A stretch of DNA of 64,000 nucleotides from Usitatibacter palustris (GCF_013003985.1 NZ_CP053073.1:2294001-2358000); one strand, 5' to 3'. Counted from the first letter of the stretch, positions 22,443 through 32,745 are shown. Translations and numbers: made by a program. The notes: generated from the sequence alone by a model not told the origin.

Positions 22443-22636
22443 TCTGTCCTCGGTACCTGAGAGATTACACAGTGCGAACCCTGCCGCGCTGCGCTAGCCC
22501 CTTCGGTGGGCGAATGTGTCGCCGCTCTCCAGAGTCCGGGTAATTCTTCCCGGTTCCGATCGGTCCTTTTGCCTGAGAGTTTGCGGGTGCTACCCCTTCG
22601 GCGGCCCCAGATTCGAGGCTCTCTCCCGGTCGGATG
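22441..22636 (-). ncRNA. tandem glycine riboswitch (two aptamers)
   Basis: The minus strand carries two gcvT-type aptamers in series. Aptamer 1 (about 22636-22556) has GGGAGAGAGCC, GCCGAAGGGGTAGCA, AACTCTCAGGCAAAAGGACC. Aptamer 2 (about 22540-22441) has CTGGAGAGCGGCG, CACCGAAGGGGCTAGCG, AATCTCTCAGGTACCGAGGA and closes with CTCTG/CAGAG as its P1 stem. These are the conserved cores of the family. The element precedes gcvT directly and is expected to switch on glycine cleavage when glycine is abundant. Confidence 0.96.
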
Positions 22637-22642
22637 GCGCGA

Positions 22643-22670
22643 ATTGTACGGGATAATGCGACCCATGCAA
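22643..22670 (-). promoter_or_regulatory. sigma70 promoter of the gcv riboswitch-operon, overlapping the kbl start
   Basis: On the minus strand TTGCAT (22670-22665) and TACAAT (22648-22643) are 16 bases apart and predict a start near 22636, exactly where aptamer 1 begins. The -35 box coincides with the ATGCAA that starts kbl on the other strand. Confidence 0.6.
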
Positions 22671-23857
22671 ACGAACTATCTCACCCACATCCGCGAGCAA
22701 CTGGCGGCCCTGGAGACGCAGGGACTGTACAAGCACGAACGTGTGATCGCCTCCCCGCAATCGGCCCGGATCGAGGTCACGGGTGGTGCCCACGTGCTCA
22801 ACTTCTGCGCCAACAATTACCTGGGCCTCGCGAACCATTCGGCCCTGGTCGCGGCGGCGAAAAGCACGCTCGACGAGCACGGGTACGGGATGGCCTCGGT
22901 GCGCTTCATCTGCGGCACGCAGACCGTGCACCGCGAGCTCGAGGCGAAGCTCGCGCAATTCCTCGGGACCGAGGATGCCATCCTCTACGGCTCGTGCTTC
23001 GATGCGAACGGCGGGCTCTTCGAGACGCTGCTCGGCGAGGAAGACGCCGTGATCTCGGATGCGCTCAACCACGCCTCGATCATCGACGGCGTGCGGCTGT
23101 CGAAAGCGAAGCGCTTCCGCTACGCCAACAACGACATGGCCGATCTCGAGGCGCAGCTCAAGTCCGCCGATGCGGAAGGTGCCCGCTTCAAGATGATCGC
23201 GACCGACGGTGTGTTCTCGATGGACGGCATCCTCGCGAACCTGAAGGCGATCTGCGACCTCGCCGACAAGTACCAGGCGATGGTGATGGTCGACGACTCG
23301 CATGCCGTGGGCTTCGTCGGCGCCAAGGGTCGAGGCACGCACGAGCATTGCGGCGTGATGGGCCGGGTGGACATCCTTACCGGCACGCTCGGCAAGGCGC
23401 TCGGTGGCGCCTCGGGCGGCTATACCGCGGGCCCGCGCGACGTGATCGCGTGGCTGCGCAACCGCTCGCGCCCCTACCTCTTCTCGAACACGCTGATGCC
23501 GGCGATCGCGGGCGCATCACTCAAGGTGCTCGAGCTCCTCGAACAGGGCGACGCGCTGCGGACGAAGCTCGCGAAGAACGCCGCGCATTTCCGCAAGGAC
23601 ATGACGGCGCTGGGCTTCAAGCTCGCGGGTGCGGGCCATCCGATCATTCCTGTCATGCTGGGTGACGCGCCGCTCGCGAAGGCGATGGCCGACCGGCTGC
23701 TCGCCGAAGGCATCTACGTGATCGGCTTTTCCTTCCCGGTCGTGCCCAAGGGGCAAGCGCGCATCCGCACGCAGATGTCCGCGGCGCACGAGCCGGAACA
23801 TATCGAAAGCGCCGTGGTCGCATTTGCAAAGGTCGGCCGCGAACTGGGAGTCATCAA

Positions 23858-23861
<4 letters not shown>
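22665..23861 (+). CDS. kbl: glycine C-acetyltransferase (2-amino-3-ketobutyrate CoA ligase)
   Basis: 398 residues, the same length as E. coli Kbl. PLP-dependent: it splits 2-amino-3-oxobutyrate with CoA into glycine and acetyl-CoA. Family landmarks include [41 protein letters not shown] and the PLP lysine in [16 protein letters not shown] near residue 245. I start it at ATG 22665; an in-frame ATG at 22656 is possible, and the frame further upstream is the antisense of the riboswitch. No ribosome site is visible and a GATAAT at 22652-22657 would start transcription at the ATG, so it may be leaderless. Coupled to tdh by a GTGA overlap. Confidence 0.95.
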
Positions 23862-24883
<1,022 letters not shown>

Positions 24884-24919
24884 TGGACGACGCAGTATCC
24901 CCAACTGGGAGAACGGAAG

Positions 24920-25405
24920 ATGAAACGAGTTCATGTCCTGCGCCTCACCTGCCTCGCGGTCGCCCTCACGCTGACCGGCTGCTTCGAAGCGACCAAGCCG
25001 CTCTCGGCCCCCGGAACGGTGCCCTATGACATCAGCGTCCTCGGTTCCTGGACCTGCGTCCCGGATCCGCCGCTTCGTCCCCAGGACAAGGCCACGCTCA
25101 CCCTGCGCAACATCGACCAGTGGACGCTCGATGCGAACTGGGTGGATGGCGACAAGACCTCGCGCTACCGCGTCCACGGCACGAAGGTCGATTCGGTCAT
25201 CGTGCTCAACGTGCTCGAGGTCGCGCCCGGCGCGAAGTGGTTCTTCGTGCGCTACAAGCGCGAAGGCAACAAGCTCGCGCTGAGCACGGCCAACGGCCAG
25301 GAGATCAAGGGCGGGTACGAGGCGCGCAAGATGGACGACCTCAAGGCGCGTGCCGCCGGCGATGATCTCTTCAAGACCTTCGCGATGTGCACGAGAGCCA
25401 AGTAA
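24920..25405 (+). CDS. putative lipoprotein, unknown function
   Basis: 161 residues with a lipoprotein signal peptide ending LTLTGC (Cys22), so it should be anchored in the envelope. The mature part contains LGSWTCVPDPPL and ATLTLRNIDQWTLDANWVDGD, suggestive of a small beta-barrel such as a lipocalin-like fold, but I do not recognise a family. A GGAG ribosome site precedes the ATG. It lies 36 bases after tdh and could be cotranscribed with it. Confidence 0.7.
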   Translation: MKRVHVLRLTCLAVALTLTGCFEATKPLSAPGTVPYDISVLGSWTCVPDPPLRPQDKATLTLRNIDQWTLDANWVDGDKTSRYRVHGTKVDSVIVLNVLEVAPGAKWFFVRYKREGNKLALSTANGQEIKGGYEARKMDDLKARAAGDDLFKTFAMCTRAK

Positions 25406-25529
25406 GGCGGCGCACCGGTCCGAGACGTTTGTCGCGGCCCGGATCGCGAAAATCCGGGTCGTAGGTCCCATTGCGCGGCACGCGTGCGCGCTCTACCGTG
25501 GCGGCACCCAGTTCACCTCGGGAGCACCC

Positions 25530-27113
25530 GTGACACGTCCTCGCCTGATCGCGCTTGCGGTCGCCACCCTGCTCGCTCCGTGCTCCGCCCTCGCGGCCGG
25601 CGAAATCGTCTGCTCACCCACGGCCTGGGCATCGCTGTGGACCGATCGCGGCAGCGGCGCATCGCGAGACGTCTCGTTCTTCCGTCCCTCCACGGGGTTT
25701 ACGCTGGGCGACCATGCCCAGGGCGGCGGCGCGCCCACCGGCGAAGCCTGCGCGTTCAGTGCCTCGGTTCCGAACGCGCTCGCGCCGCCGACCGGATTCA
25801 CGCTGATCTACAAGGACGTCGGCACCGGCGCCAAGCAGGACGGCTCGCTCTGGCGGGCGAATTGCCCCAATGGATACACGGGCCTGGGCGACGTGAACGT
25901 CATCGGGCACGCGCTTCCGCCCCTCATGGCGCAGATCTATCGCTGCGTGCGGGCCGATCTCGTCAAGGCAGTGAGCCGCGGCTACATGGACGTGTGGAAT
26001 GACAAGAAGTCCGGCGGCAAGCAGGACGTGAGCGTCTGGGGCTGGAAAGCGTTCGCGAACCCGCATGCGAGCGTTCCGGCGCAAACCTTCTTCCTCGCCC
26101 AGGGAAATTACGCGGCGCCCGCCGCGCCGCAGAAGGTGCTTGCCGACGGCGTGCTTCGCTACAACCCGCCCGGCGTTCCGGCGCAGGCCAAGGTGGAGGA
26201 ATGGATGCGCACCTACGCGCCCGTCGTCTCCTTCCATCCGAAGGAGACTTACTTCCCGACTTCGGTCGAGTCGTATCTCGCGGTCACGTCTCCGGTGGGC
26301 AACGGACTCGCGCTGAAGAATCCGACGGACCCGGCCAAGCCCGGAAACCTCGGGGCGGCGCGCGTCTACGTCAACGCGAAAGTCGGCGCCTCACGGACGG
26401 AACTGCAGTATTGGTTCCTCTATGCGTACAACGGTGCCGGAACTGCCTATTTCAAGAACCTCAATTGGAAAGGCACCTACGACAGCATGGGCGACCACAG
26501 CATGGCGCCGTGCGGGCAGCACGAAGGCGACTGGGAGCACATCACCGTCGCGGTCGACAACCGCACGGGCAACATGATCGAGACCTACCTCTCGCAGCAC
26601 GATGGCGGCGCCTGGTATCCGGCGGTGCAATCGACGAGCGCCGGAAGAGTGCGCTTCTACTCTTCGCTCAACGGCCACGCGGCGTACTTCCAGCCCGCGC
26701 GCTACTACTCGCACGAGGTGAAGGCCGGGGTCATCGAGTTCCGGCTCCTCAACGATGCGCAGGCCGGCGGAAAGGTCCTCGATACGCGCGCGGGCGCCGG
26801 GCCTTATCTCATGGCCGTGAATTTCCTCGAGGCCGACGTCAAGGCGAAGCCGCCGTACACCATCGCGCCCCAGGCCTGGATGGGCATCAAGGGCCGCTGG
26901 GGACGCATCTTCGAACGCGGGGCGGCTGCGGCGCAGACCGATATGGAGAGGAAATTCGGGTCCATCGGTGGCGCGATCCTGACGTTCGGCACGCTGAAGC
27001 TCGTGAACCTCGTCATGGACGAGGCGGGACTCAAGTCGGAGTGCTCGCAGGAAACGGGCCCGCAACCGCCGTGGGAGAAGGGCAGCTGGGCGACCGCCGA
27101 CCGGGAAAAGTGA
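25530..27113 (+). CDS. secreted Vps62-related (DUF946-like) protein
   Basis: 527 residues from a GTG (25530) that follows GGGAGCACCC; upstream codons carry no signal peptide, whereas here one begins (TRPRLIALAVATLLAPCSALAAG). Residues about 25-175 contain three related repeats: LWTDRGSGASRDVSFFRP, IYKDVGTGAKQDGSLWRA and VWNDKKSGGKQDVSVWGW. The rest is a Vps62-like domain with VVSFHPKETYFPTSVESYL, the core HEGDWEHITVAVD and LSQHDGGAW. Such domains are common in eukaryotes and scattered in bacteria; molecular function unknown. Stops adjoin those of the convergent barrel gene. Confidence 0.8.
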   Translation: MTRPRLIALAVATLLAPCSALAAGEIVCSPTAWASLWTDRGSGASRDVSFFRPSTGFTLGDHAQGGGAPTGEACAFSASVPNALAPPTGFTLIYKDVGTGAKQDGSLWRANCPNGYTGLGDVNVIGHALPPLMAQIYRCVRADLVKAVSRGYMDVWNDKKSGGKQDVSVWGWKAFANPHASVPAQTFFLAQGNYAAPAAPQKVLADGVLRYNPPGVPAQAKVEEWMRTYAPVVSFHPKETYFPTSVESYLAVTSPVGNGLALKNPTDPAKPGNLGAARVYVNAKVGASRTELQYWFLYAYNGAGTAYFKNLNWKGTYDSMGDHSMAPCGQHEGDWEHITVAVDNRTGNMIETYLSQHDGGAWYPAVQSTSAGRVRFYSSLNGHAAYFQPARYYSHEVKAGVIEFRLLNDAQAGGKVLDTRAGAGPYLMAVNFLEADVKAKPPYTIAPQAWMGIKGRWGRIFERGAAAAQTDMERKFGSIGGAILTFGTLKLVNLVMDEAGLKSECSQETGPQPPWEKGSWATADREK

Positions 27114-28040
27114 TCAGAAGCTGACGGCCAGCCCGAGCGACCACCCCTCGACGTTCTGCCCGACGACGTAGCGCATCACGGCGCGGGCGCGGGTGACGTA
27201 GGTGTCGAGCCGGCTCGTGTCGAGCTCGAGGCCGACGCCGAACGAGTTGAGGTGGTTGAAGCCGAGCACGCCATCGAGGCTTCCGACGAAGCTCGTATGC
27301 GCGTATTCGAGCACGTAGCGCAGGGGGCGATCGAGCATCACGGCCCCGGTCGGGGCACGCCAGCGCGTCCAGAAGCTGATGCTGTTCGCGTGCGACGTGC
27401 CCTTCACCACCGAGTCCGTGTCGCCGTAGCTGCGCAGCGGGATCGCGGTGAAGCGCAGCTCCGCATCGATCTCGCGCCGTGGCTGGTAGTCCTCGTAGTC
27501 GAGCATCACCGCGCCACCCACCCCGTAGACGTCCAGGCGTCCGTCCTGCGCGAACGCGACGTCTTCGCCTGCGCGCACCGACGCGATGCGCACCGACCCC
27601 GCCGCCTCGCTCTCGACGCGGCCGATCGAAACATTCAGGACGGGCCGGATCACGAGGTGCTGGGCAATGGGAAAGTCGTAGCCGATCCCCCCGGTGGCCG
27701 AGACGCTCCGCCATTTCACGGACACGTCACGCTGCTCGACGCCATCGCTGGCGACGAACGTCGGGTCGTATCGGCTGGTGCCGACCGTGCCCTCGAGGTA
27801 CAGACGCTTGTGGACCGTGTCGCCGCCGCCGAGCGTGGTCTGCTGGAAATCGGGATTCTGCGTGGGCGCGCTGCTGATGGCGAGCGATCCCGTGGTGACG
27901 TCCGGGATGAGCGTGAAGCCCATGAGGGCGAGCGCACCGTTCGCACGCTTCTGCACGTTGCCGTCGGTCAACCGGAACACCTGCGCCGCGGCCATCGCCG
28001 GAACCGCCAGCGCCACGACGAGGCCCGCGATGCGCATCAT
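27114..28040 (-). CDS. putative outer-membrane beta-barrel protein
   Basis: 308 residues with signal peptide (MRIAGLVVALAVPAMAAAQ). The mature chain alternates polar and hydrophobic residues in about ten-residue strands (YLEGTVGTSRYDPTF, ATGGIGYDFPIA, RYVLEYAHTSFVG, GVGLELDTSRLD) and ends GLAVSF, an aromatic C-terminus usual for outer-membrane barrels. No family is recognised. It sits five bases before the ABC transporter ATPase gene on the same strand, possibly as the last gene of that operon, which could make it an outer-membrane entry for the same substrate; this link is inference. Confidence 0.7.
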   Translation of the reverse strand: MMRIAGLVVALAVPAMAAAQVFRLTDGNVQKRANGALALMGFTLIPDVTTGSLAISSAPTQNPDFQQTTLGGGDTVHKRLYLEGTVGTSRYDPTFVASDGVEQRDVSVKWRSVSATGGIGYDFPIAQHLVIRPVLNVSIGRVESEAAGSVRIASVRAGEDVAFAQDGRLDVYGVGGAVMLDYEDYQPRREIDAELRFTAIPLRSYGDTDSVVKGTSHANSISFWTRWRAPTGAVMLDRPLRYVLEYAHTSFVGSLDGVLGFNHLNSFGVGLELDTSRLDTYVTRARAVMRYVVGQNVEGWSLGLAVSF

Positions 28041-28045
28041 GACGA

Positions 28046-29113
28046 TCAGATCAGGCGAATCTCGGAACGCGGGATGGAAAGGCGCACGATCTTCCCCTTC
28101 TCGATGCGCGTGGAACCCTGCAGGTGCGGCTGGTCGGCGATGATGCGCGACTCCCCGACGCGAATCTCGTAGCGCACGAACTCGCCGAGGAATTCGCCGG
28201 TCTCGATCACGCCTTCGAGCTCCAGGGCATCCGGATTCGCCGTCGCCTCGTCGTGGACGATGACGGCGTGCGGACGGAAGGCGAGTTCGACGCGCCCTTC
28301 CCTGTCATCCATGGCCCCCGGCAGCGGGCGATCGCCCAACGCCGAAGCGAAGACGCTGCGCCCGGCCTCGCGCCGGATCGCACCTTCGACGAGATTCACC
28401 GATCCGACGAATTGCGCGACGAACCGGTTCACCGGGCGGTCGAAGAGCTCCTCGGGCGTGCCGATCTGCTGGATGACCCCCTGGTCCATGACCGCGATGC
28501 GGTCGCACATGGTGAGGGCCTCTTCCTGGTCGTGCGTCACGAAGATCGTCGTGATGCCGAGCTGGTCGTGCAGGCGGCGAAGCTCATGACGCATCTGCAC
28601 GCGCAGCTTCGCATCGAGGTTCGAGAGCGGCTCGTCGAGGAGCAGCACCTGGGGCTCGACGGCGATCGTGCGTGCGAGCGCCACGCGCTGCTGCTGACCG
28701 CCCGACAGCTGGTTGGGACGACGGTCGCGGTATTCGGAGAGGCCCACGAGGGCGAGCGCGGCATCGACCCGCTTGCGGATCTCGTCGCGCGGAAGCTTGC
28801 GCTCCTCGAGACCGAAGGCGACGTTCTTCGCGACCGTCATGTGCGGCCACAGCGCGTAGTTCTGGAACACCATGCCGACGTTGCGCTTCCACGGCGGCAC
28901 GCCGGTGACATCGCGGCCGCCCACGAGGAGCTGCCCCGCCTGGTGCTGGTTGAAGCCCGCGATGAGCCTGAGCAGCGTGGACTTCCCGGACCCCGAAGGA
29001 CCCAACAGTGCGAAGAACTCGCCCGGCAAGACCGTGAGCGAGATGTCGCGCAGCACTTTCGTCGTGCCGTACGACAACTCGATGTTGCGAGCCTCGACGC
29101 TCACTGCTTCCAT
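28046..29113 (-). CDS. ABC transporter ATP-binding protein (FbpC/PotA-like)
   Basis: 355 residues: Walker A GPSGSGKSTLLRLI, Q-loop VFQNYALWPHMTV, signature LSGGQQQRVALAR, Walker B VLLLDEPLSNLDAKL, H-loop FVTHDQEEALTM, then a C-terminal TOBE-like region. This is the CUT1/Fe-type ATPase class that serves Fe(III), spermidine or phosphonate importers. It overlaps the end of the permease gene by 13 bases. Confidence 0.9.
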   Translation of the reverse strand: MEAVSVEARNIELSYGTTKVLRDISLTVLPGEFFALLGPSGSGKSTLLRLIAGFNQHQAGQLLVGGRDVTGVPPWKRNVGMVFQNYALWPHMTVAKNVAFGLEERKLPRDEIRKRVDAALALVGLSEYRDRRPNQLSGGQQQRVALARTIAVEPQVLLLDEPLSNLDAKLRVQMRHELRRLHDQLGITTIFVTHDQEEALTMCDRIAVMDQGVIQQIGTPEELFDRPVNRFVAQFVGSVNLVEGAIRREAGRSVFASALGDRPLPGAMDDREGRVELAFRPHAVIVHDEATANPDALELEGVIETGEFLGEFVRYEIRVGESRIIADQPHLQGSTRIEKGKIVRLSIPRSEIRLI

Positions 29114-30753
29114 GTGTCACCCCGATTCGTGAAGCGGTAGGACGCGTACGTGCCAAGGCCGACGATCACGACGGCAAGGACGCTCAACGCCGCGCCTGGC
29201 CCGCGCCCGGCGATGCTCTGCATGTAGAGATAGATACCGTACGACATCGGCGCCTGGTCTGCCGATGTCGACAACACGAGGGTCGCCGCGAGCTCGACGG
29301 CCGCCGTGATGAAACTCGTGACGAAGCCCGCGAGGATTCCACCGGCCATCAACGGCACGACCACGCGCCGCACCGTGCTTGCCTTCGTTGCACCGAGGTT
29401 CTCCGCGGCCTCCTCGAGCGACACGTGCAATTGCGTGAGCGCGGCCATGCAGGCGCGCACGGCGTAAGGCAGCCGCCGCACGGCGAGCGCGATCATCAGC
29501 GCGATCCACGTGGCCGCGAACGCCGTCTGCGTGAACGGCATCTCGAGACCCTTGAACGTGCGCAGGTAGCCGATCCCGAGGACGATGCCCGGAATCGCCA
29601 GCGGCGCGGCGGCAACCCAGTCGAGCGCCTGCCGGCCGGGCACCTTCGTGCGCAGGATGATGTAGGCGATCGCGGTTCCCACGATCACGTCGATGAATGC
29701 CGCGAGCCCGCAGTAGAGCAGCGTGTTGCCGATCATGTGCGGCGACTGCACGAGCACGGTCTTGTAATGCTCGAGCGTGAACCCTTCGGGCAGCACGCTG
29801 AAGCTCCACACCTTCGAGAAAGACATGAGCAGGATGCCGATGTGGGGCGCGAGCACGACGAGCAGCACGATCGCGATCCAGAAGTATGCGAAAGCCGTCT
29901 GCCACGGCGTGAGCGTGCGCCGCTGGAGCGAGGTGCCGCCGCGCTGCAGCGTGGAGTAGTCGCGGCCCTTGAGGATGCGTGCGGACATCCACAGCGCGGC
30001 CACCGAGAACGCGATCATGATCACGCTGATCACGTAGCCGATCGGGTCCTCCACGCCGACCGACGTCACCCGCAGGTAGGCCTGGGGCGCGAGCATGTTG
30101 GTCGTGCCGAGCACGAGCGGCGTTCCGAGGTCGTCGAAGACCTTCACGAACACCAGGGACGCGCCGGCGACGTAGCCGGGCATCGCCAGCGGGAAAACGA
30201 TCCTGCGAAAGAGCCGCAAGCCCGAGGCGCCCAGGTTCTGCGCTGATTCCTCCATCGCGCCGTCGATGTTCTGCAGCGCCGCGACGAGGTTGAGCAGGAT
30301 GAACGGGAAGTAATGCAGGGTCTCGACGAAGATCACGCCGGTGAGGCCCTGCATCACCGGAATCGTGAAGCCGAAGTGCTCCTGCAGGAGCAGGTTCACG
30401 GAGCCCGAGCGGCCGAAGATGAGCTGCATCGCCACCGCGCCCACGAACGGCGGCATGATCAGCGGCAGCACGCCCAGCGTCTGGATGAGCAGCGCCCCGC
30501 GAAAGCGGAAGCGCACCGTGAAATACGCGAGCGGCACGGCGATCAGCGTCGAGAAGACCACCGACATTCCCGCGACGTACAGGCTGTTCCAGAAGGACTC
30601 GCGCATGAGCGAGATCTGGAAGAACGACGCGAAGTGCGTGAGGGTGAAGCCTCCCGAGCCGGTCGAGAACGCCGTGTAGAAGACGGCCCCGACCGGAACG
30701 ACCAGGAAGACGACGAGGAACGCCGCGATCGCGAGCGCGACCGCGGGAATCAT
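29101..30753 (-). CDS. ABC transporter permease, double-domain (FbpB-like)
   Basis: 550 residues made of two fused permease domains, about 1-270 and 290-550, each with around six membrane segments and an EAA-type loop (GAMEESAQNLGASGLRLFRRIVFP in the first, LEEAAENLGATKASTVRRVVVP in the second). Two domains in one chain mean a homodimer is not needed to form the channel, as in FbpB and ThiP. Start overlaps the binding-protein stop (ATGA). Confidence 0.9.
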   Translation of the reverse strand: MIPAVALAIAAFLVVFLVVPVGAVFYTAFSTGSGGFTLTHFASFFQISLMRESFWNSLYVAGMSVVFSTLIAVPLAYFTVRFRFRGALLIQTLGVLPLIMPPFVGAVAMQLIFGRSGSVNLLLQEHFGFTIPVMQGLTGVIFVETLHYFPFILLNLVAALQNIDGAMEESAQNLGASGLRLFRRIVFPLAMPGYVAGASLVFVKVFDDLGTPLVLGTTNMLAPQAYLRVTSVGVEDPIGYVISVIMIAFSVAALWMSARILKGRDYSTLQRGGTSLQRRTLTPWQTAFAYFWIAIVLLVVLAPHIGILLMSFSKVWSFSVLPEGFTLEHYKTVLVQSPHMIGNTLLYCGLAAFIDVIVGTAIAYIILRTKVPGRQALDWVAAAPLAIPGIVLGIGYLRTFKGLEMPFTQTAFAATWIALMIALAVRRLPYAVRACMAALTQLHVSLEEAAENLGATKASTVRRVVVPLMAGGILAGFVTSFITAAVELAATLVLSTSADQAPMSYGIYLYMQSIAGRGPGAALSVLAVVIVGLGTYASYRFTNRGDTWKQ

Positions 30754-32039
30754 TTAGCGGCGTTCGCGAGCTCGGCGGCCTTGACGTAGTTCGCCTTGGC
30801 CTTCGTGCTCCACTCCTCCTCGATCTGCGTCTTGCGCTTCACGGCCGCGTCATCGCCCTTCTTCGCCTTGAAGACCGCGAGGAGCTCCTTGTCCTGGGCC
30901 TGCTGGGCCGAGACCGGGACCGACCACGCGAGCTTCTTCGCTTCCTCGAGTTGCGGGCTCGCCTTGCCGGCAAGGCGCTTCTCCGCGTCCTGGATCGCCT
31001 TCGTCGCCGCGACGAGTTCCTTGTGGCGGAACGTGATCACCTGGTCGAAGAGCGAGGACACGACGTAGTAGCGCGACTCCGAAAGATTCGAATCGAACTT
31101 CACCTTGGCATTGATCGAGCCGTCGAAGGGATTCGGGTAGCCCTTGGGCGCCTTCGCGTAGGTCGCGGGCAGCACCGGCAGGCGCGAGATCTTCGGGTCG
31201 AGCAGGAGTTGCTGGCCTTCATCCGAGAGCGTGAACTGCAGGAAGCGCTTGCCGGCCTCCGGGCTCTTGGCGCCGGCCACGAGTCCGATGTTGGCCGGCA
31301 CGATCGCGGTGACGGACGGATACGCGAACTCCGTGGGGAAGCCCGAGGCCTTCGCGGCCAGCCCGAAGAAGTCGATCACCAGGCCGATGCCGAACTGGCC
31401 GTTCTGCACGCCGTCGGGAACGCCGAAGCTGCGCTCGGTGATCGAGGCGCAGTTGCCCGAGATCTGCAGGATCTGGTTCCAGCCCTTGTCCCAGCCCTCA
31501 CCCTGCAGGATCGTCTCGAACGTGAGGTGCGTGGTGCCGGAGCGCGAAGGCGACGAGGTCGCGACGTGGCCGTGATACACGGGCTTCATCAGGTCCGCCC
31601 ACTCTTTCGGGGCCGGAAGCTTGTTCGCCTGCATGTACCGGGTGTTCCACATCATCCCGTAGCCCGCGAGCGCCTGGCCGCGGTACATGCCCTCGGGATC
31701 GTTGATCGGGTAGTCGCCGACCTTCGCCGGAATTCCACTGGCGGGAACGTCGACCTTCTGCAGGAGCTTCTCGCTGGCGAGGACCTCGAATGCATCGGGT
31801 GCCGAAACCCAGAAGATCTCCGGCCGGCTGCCCGCCGCCTGCTCGCGCACGAACGCGATGCCCGCCGACGTGCCCTTGTTCAGGATCTCCACCTTGTCCT
31901 GCGGAAACTTCTTTTCGTAGGCCGCCTTGTACGCGGTGGTGAGTTCCTTGGGGAACGAGGTGACGACGGTGATCGTGTCCGCGAACGCCGCGCTTGATAC
32001 GATGGCGAGCGCCAACGGGGCGAGCTTGAAGGGATGCAT
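30750..32039 (-). CDS. ABC transporter substrate-binding protein (COG1840, Fe(III)/phosphonate class)
   Basis: 429 residues with signal peptide (MHPFKLAPLALAIVSSAAFAD) and a type-II binding fold. ITVVTSFPKELTTAYKAAYEKKFP opens the first lobe, and SSPSRSGTTHLTFETILQGEGW is the hinge segment typical of COG1840 proteins. The C-terminal 100 residues are unusually helical and lysine-rich (RKTQIEEEWSTKAKANYVKA), longer than in classical FbpA. No iron-ligand tyrosine pair is evident, so the substrate is open: iron, a phosphonate, a phosphorylated sugar acid or a similar anion are possible. First gene of the importer operon. Confidence 0.85.
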   Translation of the reverse strand: MHPFKLAPLALAIVSSAAFADTITVVTSFPKELTTAYKAAYEKKFPQDKVEILNKGTSAGIAFVREQAAGSRPEIFWVSAPDAFEVLASEKLLQKVDVPASGIPAKVGDYPINDPEGMYRGQALAGYGMMWNTRYMQANKLPAPKEWADLMKPVYHGHVATSSPSRSGTTHLTFETILQGEGWDKGWNQILQISGNCASITERSFGVPDGVQNGQFGIGLVIDFFGLAAKASGFPTEFAYPSVTAIVPANIGLVAGAKSPEAGKRFLQFTLSDEGQQLLLDPKISRLPVLPATYAKAPKGYPNPFDGSINAKVKFDSNLSESRYYVVSSLFDQVITFRHKELVAATKAIQDAEKRLAGKASPQLEEAKKLAWSVPVSAQQAQDKELLAVFKAKKGDDAAVKRKTQIEEEWSTKAKANYVKAAELANAAK

Positions 32040-32073
32040 CTTGTTTCTCCTCTTTGTTTTCTAGGTATCTACC

Positions 32074-32745
32074 GTGAATCTTACCAATTCCTTCCAGGCG
32101 GTCATCTTCGATCTCGATGGAACGCTCATGGACACGGTGGGCGAAATCCATGCCGCGCTCGCTCTCGCATTCGTCGAGCTGCGCATCGCCGAAGTGCCCC
32201 CGACCGTCGTCGAAAGCCTCGTCGGCCGCGGCGTTCGCTCGCTCGTGGAGCGCGCGCTCGAGCGCCAGGGCGCAAGTCGCGATGGGCTCGATGACGCCGT
32301 GCATCGCTTCGAGCATCACTACGCGGCCCTGGTGGCCACGAAGGCGGTGCTGTTTCCCGGTGCGCTCGATGGGCTGCGGATCCTGCGCGACGAAGGCCTG
32401 CCGCTCGCTGTCGTCACCAACAAGCCGCGGCAGTTCACCGTGAAGCTGCTCGAGCACGCGGGTATCGACTCGATGATGGCCTCCGTCGTCGCGGGTGACG
32501 ACGGCATCACGCGCAAGCCCGCGGGAGACATGCTGCTCGCCGCGTGCCGCCAGATGGGCAGCCCGGCCGCCGCCACGCTGATGATCGGCGATTCCGCCAA
32601 TGACGTGCTGGCCGCGCGCGCGGCCGGTTGCCCCGTATGGTGCGTGCCCTACGGCTATACCGAGGGCCAGCGCCCCGAGACCCTCGCGTGCGATCGCCTC
32701 GTCGCGACCATCGCGGAGGCAGCCAGGCTGATCGTGCGGGACTGA
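32074..32745 (+). CDS. HAD-family phosphatase, phosphoglycolate phosphatase-like
   Basis: 223 residues from a GTG (32074). HAD motif I is FDLDGTLMDT (nucleophile Asp near 13), motif II VVTNKPR, motif III lysine in TRKPAGDML and motif IV IGDSANDVLAARAAG. A helical cap lies between motifs I and II. Closest in layout to Gph (2-phosphoglycolate) but related nucleotidases and phosphomutases look the same. It diverges from the importer operon; only 34 bases separate the two starts, so their promoters must overlap. Confidence 0.8.
   Translation: MNLTNSFQAVIFDLDGTLMDTVGEIHAALALAFVELRIAEVPPTVVESLVGRGVRSLVERALERQGASRDGLDDAVHRFEHHYAALVATKAVLFPGALDGLRILRDEGLPLAVVTNKPRQFTVKLLEHAGIDSMMASVVAGDDGITRKPAGDMLLAACRQMGSPAAATLMIGDSANDVLAARAAGCPVWCVPYGYTEGQRPETLACDRLVATIAEAARLIVRD

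Noticed and set aside
22506-22664. Longer N-terminus for kbl
   Set aside because: This stretch is the antisense of the glycine riboswitch; the protein from 22665 already matches the full family length.
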